Part shown: one piece after another, positions 6,624 to 10,385 of the stretch
How the letters are laid out: each line of letters starts with the position of its first letter
How positions within the stretch are numbered: the stretch's first letter is position 1
NCBI GenBank assembly: GCA_025455985.1
Contig: JALOLM010000037.1
Location: 1 to 10,385, forward strand
Reading direction: 5' to 3'
Origin: Candidatus Nanopelagicales bacterium
GTDB taxonomy: Bacteria; Actinomycetota; Actinomycetes; S36-B12; UBA10799
Length of the DNA: 10,385 nucleotides
Notes under the pieces: model-generated
What the model was told of the DNA's origin: nothing
Databases searched by the model: none
Seen by the model: the letters and a program-made list of their open reading frames with translations, nothing else
Translations under genes and position numbers: made by a program

Positions 6624-7776
6624 GCACGTAGCTGAGGTGTGCGAAACCAACAGTGCCCACGACGGTGATGGGCCAGAGCAGCCAGAACCAGCCGCTGAAC
6701 CCTGGGATGCCGAACAGGTACGAGGCGCTTTCGAGCACGAACAGGTGCCATAAGAAGATTCCGTAGGAAATCGTGCCCAGGTAGGCCATGAGCGGCGATG
6801 CCAGGAACCGACGCCACGCGCCCCAACCCTCGGTGCCCAGGAAACCTGGCATCACGAAGGCCACAGCCGCGAAGAGGTAGAGGTAGTGGCGCATGAATGC
6901 TTGTGAGGCCGAACCCTCCCCGAATGTGTAGGGGCCAGCCAACGGTGTAGCGGCCAGGAGGAAGAAGCCTGCCGCCACTACCAGGCAGGTGCCCACGTCA
7001 TCCGCCAACGATCGGATTCTGATCATCCAGGTCGGCGGGTCTGGCAGTTGCAGTCGATTGTGAATCACCGCGAAGAACATCCCTGCCGCGAACCAGTCCA
7101 TGAAACCGGGCAGCCACATGTTCACCACACTGATGCTCTGCAAGGGGGAGAGCGTCCTGAGTAGCAGCCACACGAAGGCGATTCCGACACAGGCGCCCAG
7201 CAGCCAGAATTGCCGCCGGGTACTCGCGTGCACATCCCCGCGATGTCGCCTTCCGACCCACCAGGCAAGCAGCGGCAACACGAGGTAGAAGGACAGCTCG
7301 GTGGCGAGCGACCAACTCTGGGTCAGACCGTTGATGAGCAGTTTTGGGTAGTAGATCTGCGTGAGCGTGAGGTGGGAGAACCAGTGTTTCGGCAGCACCT
7401 CGATCCCGGGCATCACGGCTAGGACCACAACGACGAGCAGTAGATAGGCAGGAAGAATGCGCCACAGTCGACGCCGGAAGTACGTGCCTGTTTCCGGCCA
7501 GGTGTCATCACGCATCGCGGCTTGCGACCATGGCCGGAACAGCAGAAAGCCAGAGAGCAGGAAGAAGATCGTCACCCCTATGTCGAGGCGGGACAACGCA
7601 TGTCCCCAGGCCGTGACGACGACCACACCGCTGAAGTAGGCGACGTGTGTGGTGACTACCACGAGTGCCGCGATCGCCCGGTATCCGTCGAGGGTGCTGA
7701 AGCGGTGAGGGACGACATTGTCGATGCGGAAGAAGCCCTTGAGAGCATCTGTGCGCTCCTGAAGGCTCGTGGTCAC
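6475..7776 (-). CDS. Acyltransferase-3 family membrane enzyme (TmaT/Rv0228-like)
   Basis: This 433-residue integral membrane O-acyltransferase has about ten helices. Family landmarks in order: RFSTLDGYRAIAALVVVTTH (25-44, with the catalytic-type H44), LDIGVTIFFLLSGFLLFRPW (64-83), the basic YFRRRLWRILPAY (99-111), QSWSLATELSFYLVLPLL (153-170, E160), LGTISYGIFLWH near 340, and VLIERP near 385 closing the last helix. Such enzymes acylate extracytoplasmic glycans or lipids. The neighbour DUF3068 gene is divergent, as for Rv0228/Rv0227c; the Corynebacterium homologue TmaT acetylates trehalose monomycolate before MmpL-type export. The GTG start is fixed by STLDGYR being close to the N-terminus and by an abutting -10 motif. 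The last 47 residues (from ERPAQR) are Arg/Pro-rich, probably cytoplasmic, and lie wholly antisense to aftD. The true acyl donor and acceptor cannot be told from sequence. Confidence 0.9.
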   Translation of the reverse strand: MTTSLQERTDALKGFFRIDNVVPHRFSTLDGYRAIAALVVVTTHVAYFSGVVVVTAWGHALSRLDIGVTIFFLLSGFLLFRPWSQAAMRDDTWPETGTYFRRRLWRILPAYLLLVVVVLAVMPGIEVLPKHWFSHLTLTQIYYPKLLINGLTQSWSLATELSFYLVLPLLAWWVGRRHRGDVHASTRRQFWLLGACVGIAFVWLLLRTLSPLQSISVVNMWLPGFMDWFAAGMFFAVIHNRLQLPDPPTWMIRIRSLADDVGTCLVVAAGFFLLAATPLAGPYTFGEGSASQAFMRHYLYLFAAVAFVMPGFLGTEGWGAWRRFLASPLMAYLGTISYGIFLWHLFVLESASYLFGIPGFSGWFWLLWPITVVGTVGFAHLSYVLIERPAQRYSHSSRRVRLPWRSREEPPTPQRPTRSPEQIPAEPPPGTPA

Positions 7777-7782
7777 CCGCCA

Positions 7783-7788
7783 AGATTA
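7783..7788 (-). promoter_or_regulatory. Candidate -10 of a leaderless promoter for the acyltransferase gene
   Basis: Read on the minus strand, TAATCT is at exactly -12 to -7 relative to the first G of the GTG start (7776), so the mRNA could begin at the start codon. No usable Shine-Dalgarno exists: the GGCGG directly abuts the GTG. The possible -35 (TGGGAA, 7811-7806) is poor. Confidence 0.5.
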
Positions 7789-7840
7789 CTTGTTGTGCGC
7801 GTGTCTTCCCATCATGCTGCGAAACCCTGTGCGAATCCGA

Positions 7841-7846
7841 TAGCGT
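7841..7846 (+). promoter_or_regulatory. Weak candidate -10 for the DUF3068 gene
   Basis: TAGCGT fits TANNNT and lies 36 bases before the AUG codon at 7883, leaving room for a short leader with the GGAGG site. The -35 region (TGCGAA at 7818-7823) is weak. It shares a 106-base gap with the divergent acyltransferase promoter. Confidence 0.25.
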
Positions 7847-7873
7847 TCCGTGTGCTGATGGTCAGCCGACGAT

Positions 7874-7878
7874 GGAGG
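7874..7878 (+). promoter_or_regulatory. Shine-Dalgarno of the DUF3068 gene
   Basis: GGAGG lies 4 bases before the ATG at 7883, supporting that start. In contrast, the divergent acyltransferase gene has no such site, so the two genes of the pair probably initiate translation differently. Confidence 0.7.
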
Positions 7879-7882
7879 CGTA

Positions 7883-8917
7883 ATGAAGCGAGTGGTGGGA
7901 CTCATCCTGCTGGCACTCGGTGTGATGATGCTGGTGCTGGCTCCTTTGCTCAAGTTCTATGTGTTGCCGAGCGCGGCCAAGACACCGATCGACCAGTACA
8001 CCGAATCAACCGCCGATGTAACGTTCCGGCAGTTGCTGGTGCCGGCGAAGGTGGCCGCTGGGGACCCGGATCCGTATGACCGGGATGTTGCCGCGACCCA
8101 GTCCATCTACGTCCGCGGCGACGTGCCTGCCGCCGAACAGCCAGAAGCACAGGCTGAGGACCTTGCGGTCTTCGACTACTTCATGCGCGTCAACAACAAC
8201 GACACGGGCGAGCTGATCACGGCTTCCACCGCGCGTTACCCGTTCGATCGGGTGTCTTCGGAATTGGCGAACTGCTGCGGCGCCAGCGTGAACGACGAAC
8301 CGGTCGACATGACCGGCAGTGTGATGCCCGTGAAGTGGGCCTTCGACCTGCAGCAGACCGACTACCAGGTCTTCAACAGCACGCTCAAGGCTGGTACCAC
8401 GTGGTCGTTCCAGGGCGAGGAGAACGTCTTCGGAATCGACACCTACGTGTACACCAACGAGGTCCCGCCGACCGAGGTGGGAACCCTTGAGGTGCCGACC
8501 TCGGCAGTGCCGGGGGAGAAGAAGAACGCTGAGGGCAATACCATCCTCGATGAGATGTACTCCGCGAAGAGCACCTACTGGATGGACCCGGTCACCGGCC
8601 AGATCGTCAAGGGTGAGTCCAGCGAGTTCACGACCTACGACCTCGACGGCGAGCAGAAACTGGTCAAGGCCGACTACACCGGCGTGAGTGGCACTCAAGA
8701 GGGTGCGGACGACATCGCCGCTTTGGCCGGGCTCGTGACACTGATCGGCACCACCTTGCCGCTGGTGCTCCTGGTACTCGGCGTGGTGCTGCTGGTCATC
8801 GGGCTGCTCCTGCTCAGGGGTGGCAAGAATCAGACGCCGGCGGCAGCCGGGGCCGGGCCGTCCAGTGACACCGCAACCGCGGTGCTGAACGACGCCAATA
8901 AGGCCGACAACGCCTGA
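7883..8917 (+). CDS. DUF3068 (PorA-family) envelope protein, PgfA/Rv0227c-like
   Basis: This 344-residue protein has a membrane helix at each end and a large extracytoplasmic domain between them. Helix 1 is residues 6-29 (GLILLALGVMMLVLAPLLKF), helix 2 about 278-312 (TLIGTTLPLVLLVLGVVLLV), followed by an Ala/Gly/Asp-rich cytoplasmic tail. The central domain shows DUF3068 hallmarks: RYPFDRVSSELANCCGA (the vicinal C131/C132 are the only cysteines), GIDTYVYTNEVPPTEVG and YWMDPVTGQIVKG. The M. smegmatis member (MSMEG_0317, PgfA) is reported to bind trehalose monomycolate and work with MmpL3 at the growing pole, and the Corynebacterium member (NCgl2760) to be required for mature lipomannan/lipoarabinomannan. 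The family name 'porin PorA' is historical; the layout here is not that of a porin. ATG 7883 has GGAGG upstream. It is divergent from the acyltransferase gene and followed by a strong hairpin, so it is probably monocistronic. Confidence 0.88.
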   Translation: MKRVVGLILLALGVMMLVLAPLLKFYVLPSAAKTPIDQYTESTADVTFRQLLVPAKVAAGDPDPYDRDVAATQSIYVRGDVPAAEQPEAQAEDLAVFDYFMRVNNNDTGELITASTARYPFDRVSSELANCCGASVNDEPVDMTGSVMPVKWAFDLQQTDYQVFNSTLKAGTTWSFQGEENVFGIDTYVYTNEVPPTEVGTLEVPTSAVPGEKKNAEGNTILDEMYSAKSTYWMDPVTGQIVKGESSEFTTYDLDGEQKLVKADYTGVSGTQEGADDIAALAGLVTLIGTTLPLVLLVLGVVLLVIGLLLLRGGKNQTPAAAGAGPSSDTATAVLNDANKADNA

Positions 8918-8933
8918 TACTTCTGTCATCAGC

Positions 8934-8976
8934 AGCGAGGGGCGGTCCCACCGAGGGGTGGGGCCGCCCCTTCGCT
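8934..8976 (+). terminator. Strong hairpin terminator between the DUF3068 gene and rpsA
   Basis: Bases 8939-8952 (GGGGCGGTCCCACC) pair with 8957-8970 (GGTGGGGCCGCCCC) around the loop GAGG: 14 pairs with one G-U. With one bulged T the stem extends by AGCGA (8934-8938) with TCGCT (8972-8976). It starts 17 bases after the DUF3068 stop. Only two T residues follow the GC stem, typical of actinobacterial intrinsic terminators. It insulates rpsA from the envelope block. Confidence 0.85.
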
Positions 8977-9017
8977 ATGCTGGAGCGTGGGCTTATGCCC
9001 GAACAGTGTCGTGCCGT

Positions 9018-9039
9018 GAAACCCGGACCTAGAGGTTTC
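9018..9039 (+). promoter_or_regulatory. Small GGA-loop hairpin in the rpsA leader
   Basis: GAAACC (9018-9023) pairs perfectly with GGTTTC (9034-9039) around a 10-base loop that contains CGGAC. It lies 55 bases before the rpsA ATG, in a leader with no Shine-Dalgarno. In E. coli, hairpins with GGA in their loops in the rpsA leader take part in S1 autoregulation; a similar role here is only suggested. Part of the 176-base gap 8918-9093, in which a TATGCT (8976-8981) is the only -10-like hexamer and has no good -35. Confidence 0.3.
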
Positions 9040-9093
9040 TCTTCATCGGCTCGGCGCTGAGACAACTACTAACAGACCGGCTATCACCACTTC

Positions 9094-10385
9094 ATGACTG
9101 ACAACCCCGACCTCACCGCAGTACCCACTTCCTCTTCGGCCCGCCAAGTGGCCGTCAACGACATCGGCGACACCGAGGCCCTGCTGGCCGCCATCGATGA
9201 AACCATCAAGGACTTCAACGACGGTGACATCGTCGAAGGTGTCATCGTCAAGGTCGACCGCGACGAGGTGCTCCTCGACATCGGCTACAAGACCGAGGGC
9301 GTCATCCCCGCTCGCGAGTTGAGCATCAAGCACGATGTCGACCCATCCCAGGTGGTTGAGGTCGGCGACCGGGTCGAGGCCCTCGTTCTCCAGAAGGAGG
9401 ACAAGGACGGCCGTCTGATGCTGTCCAAGAAGCGCGCCCAGTACGAGCGTGCCTGGGGCGACATCGAGAAGGTCAAGGAAGCCGACGGCGTGGTCACGGG
9501 AACCGTGATCGAGGTCGTCAAGGGTGGTCTGATCGTCGACATCGGCCTGCGCGGGTTCCTTCCCGCCTCACTGGTCGACATGCGCCGGGTGCGCGACCTG
9601 CAGCCGTTCGTCGGCCAGGAGCTCGAAGCCAAGATCATCGAACTGGACAAGAACCGCAACAACGTGGTGCTGTCCCGTCGCGCCTTCCTCGAGCAGACCC
9701 AGTCGGTCGTCCGGACTGGCTTCCTCAACCAGCTGCAGAAGGGTCAAGTGCGCACTGGTGTGGTGTCCAGCATCGTCAACTTCGGCGCGTTCGTGGACCT
9801 CGGTGGTGTGGACGGTCTCGTGCACGTCTCCGAGTTGTCCTGGAAGCACATCGACCACCCGCAGGAGGTCGTCGAGGTCGGCCAGGAGGTCACTGTCGAG
9901 GTGCTCGACGTGGACATGGACCGCGAGCGTGTGTCCCTGTCGCTGAAGGCGACTCAAGAGGACCCGTGGCAGCACTTCGCGCGTACCCACGCGATCGGGC
10001 AGGTCGTCCCCGGCCGGGTCACCAAGCTGGTGCCGTTCGGTGCGTTCGTGCGGGTCGCCGAGGGCATCGAGGGCCTGGTGCACATCTCCGAGTTGGCTGA
10101 GCGCCACGTGGAGATCCCCGAGCAGATCGTCACGGTTGGCGACGAGATCTTCGTGAAGGTCATCGACATCGACTTGGAGCGCCGCCGGATCTCGCTGTCG
10201 CTGAAGCAGGCCAACGAGGATGCCGGTGCCGAGACCACCGACGAGTTCGACCCGTACCTCTACGGGATGCCCGCCTCGTACGACGAGAACGGCGCCTACA
10301 TCGGCCCTGAGGGCTTCGATCCTGTGAGTGGTGAGTGGAAGGTCGGCTTCGAAGACCAGCGCACCGAGTGGGAGCAGCAGTACCA
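9094..10385 (+). CDS. rpsA: 30S ribosomal protein S1 (3' end outside window)
   Basis: The frame runs from the ATG at 9094 to the right edge without a stop, giving 430 residues of a protein usually about 480-500 long in actinobacteria; perhaps 50-60 C-terminal residues are missing. Four S1 (OB-fold) RNA-binding repeats are visible, beginning near residues 43 (DGDIVEGVIVKVDRDEVLLD), 130, 217 (NFGAFVDLGGVDGLVHVSEL) and 302 (PFGAFVRVAEGIEGLVHISEL), followed by the actinobacterial extension (DPYLYGMPASYDENG). S1 binds mRNA on the 30S subunit. The start is certain: an in-frame TAA lies at 9070-9072 with no start codon between. No Shine-Dalgarno precedes it. GDEIFVKVIDIDLERRR and the DPYLYGM block look closer to Streptomyces/Propionibacteriales-type S1 than to mycobacterial S1, judged from memory. 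Confidence 0.97.
   Translation, partial: MTDNPDLTAVPTSSSARQVAVNDIGDTEALLAAIDETIKDFNDGDIVEGVIVKVDRDEVLLDIGYKTEGVIPARELSIKHDVDPSQVVEVGDRVEALVLQKEDKDGRLMLSKKRAQYERAWGDIEKVKEADGVVTGTVIEVVKGGLIVDIGLRGFLPASLVDMRRVRDLQPFVGQELEAKIIELDKNRNNVVLSRRAFLEQTQSVVRTGFLNQLQKGQVRTGVVSSIVNFGAFVDLGGVDGLVHVSELSWKHIDHPQEVVEVGQEVTVEVLDVDMDRERVSLSLKATQEDPWQHFARTHAIGQVVPGRVTKLVPFGAFVRVAEGIEGLVHISELAERHVEIPEQIVTVGDEIFVKVIDIDLERRRISLSLKQANEDAGAETTDEFDPYLYGMPASYDENGAYIGPEGFDPVSGEWKVGFEDQRTEWEQQY

Noticed and set aside
8006..8929. 307-residue open frame on the minus strand opposite the DUF3068 gene
   Set aside because: The plus-strand protein has clear family features and a ribosome binding site; the reverse frame has shadow composition and would read through the DUF3068 gene from just before the terminator.
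8989..9000. GGGC-TTAT-GCCC mini-hairpin upstream of rpsA
   Set aside because: A 4-bp stem is too weak and common to support a function.

Overview
The window reads as chromosomal DNA of a high-GC Actinomycetota. The evidence is G/C-ending codons, GTG starts, very tight gene packing, and a ribosomal protein S1 plus cell-envelope genes of clearly actinobacterial type. The S1 sequence, as remembered, looks at least as close to Streptomyces/Propionibacteriales-type S1 as to mycobacterial S1, so membership of the mycolic-acid bacteria cannot be assumed. No tRNA, rRNA, CRISPR array, insertion sequence or phage gene was seen.

Layout. 1-274: 3' end of a polytopic membrane protein, probably a glycosyltransferase of the GT-C/GT2 type. 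365-505: a 46-residue one-helix microprotein of DUF2613 type. 490-1689 (minus): a GT4 glycosyltransferase, tail-to-tail with the microprotein and overlapping it by 16 bases. 1762-2526: a SAM-dependent methyltransferase of the MtrP/Rv0224c type, divergent from the GT4. 2523-6623: AftD-type alpha-(1->3)-arabinofuranosyltransferase, start-stop overlapped with the methyltransferase. 6475-7776 (minus): an acyltransferase-3 family membrane enzyme (TmaT/Rv0228-like), overlapping the aftD 3' end by 149 bases. 7883-8917: a DUF3068 (PorA-family, PgfA/Rv0227c-like) two-helix envelope protein, divergent from the acyltransferase and followed by a strong hairpin terminator. 9094-end: rpsA, without its last codons. 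Every gap between genes is under 180 bases.

How the genes fit together. Apart from rpsA, every gene points to envelope glycolipid or arabinan assembly. From memory of the families, the set corresponds to M. tuberculosis Rv0224c (methyltransferase), Rv0225 (GT4), Rv0227c (DUF3068), Rv0228 (acyltransferase), Rv0236A (DUF2613) and Rv0236c (AftD). In that species these lie in two nearby groups; here they form one compact block. Both divergent pairs (methyltransferase/GT4 and DUF3068/acyltransferase) are kept. Relatives in Corynebacteriales act in trehalose-mycolate acetylation and transport, lipomannan/lipoarabinomannan maturation and arabinan extension, so a coordinated envelope-assembly module is the natural inference.

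Features worth a second look: the 149-base convergent overlap, in which the whole proline-rich tail of the acyltransferase is antisense to the last helix of AftD; two GTG-start genes with a -10 hexamer placed exactly as for leaderless transcripts; a hairpin behind the microprotein that lies inside the GT4 coding end; an rpsA start with no Shine-Dalgarno and a small GGA-loop hairpin in its leader.
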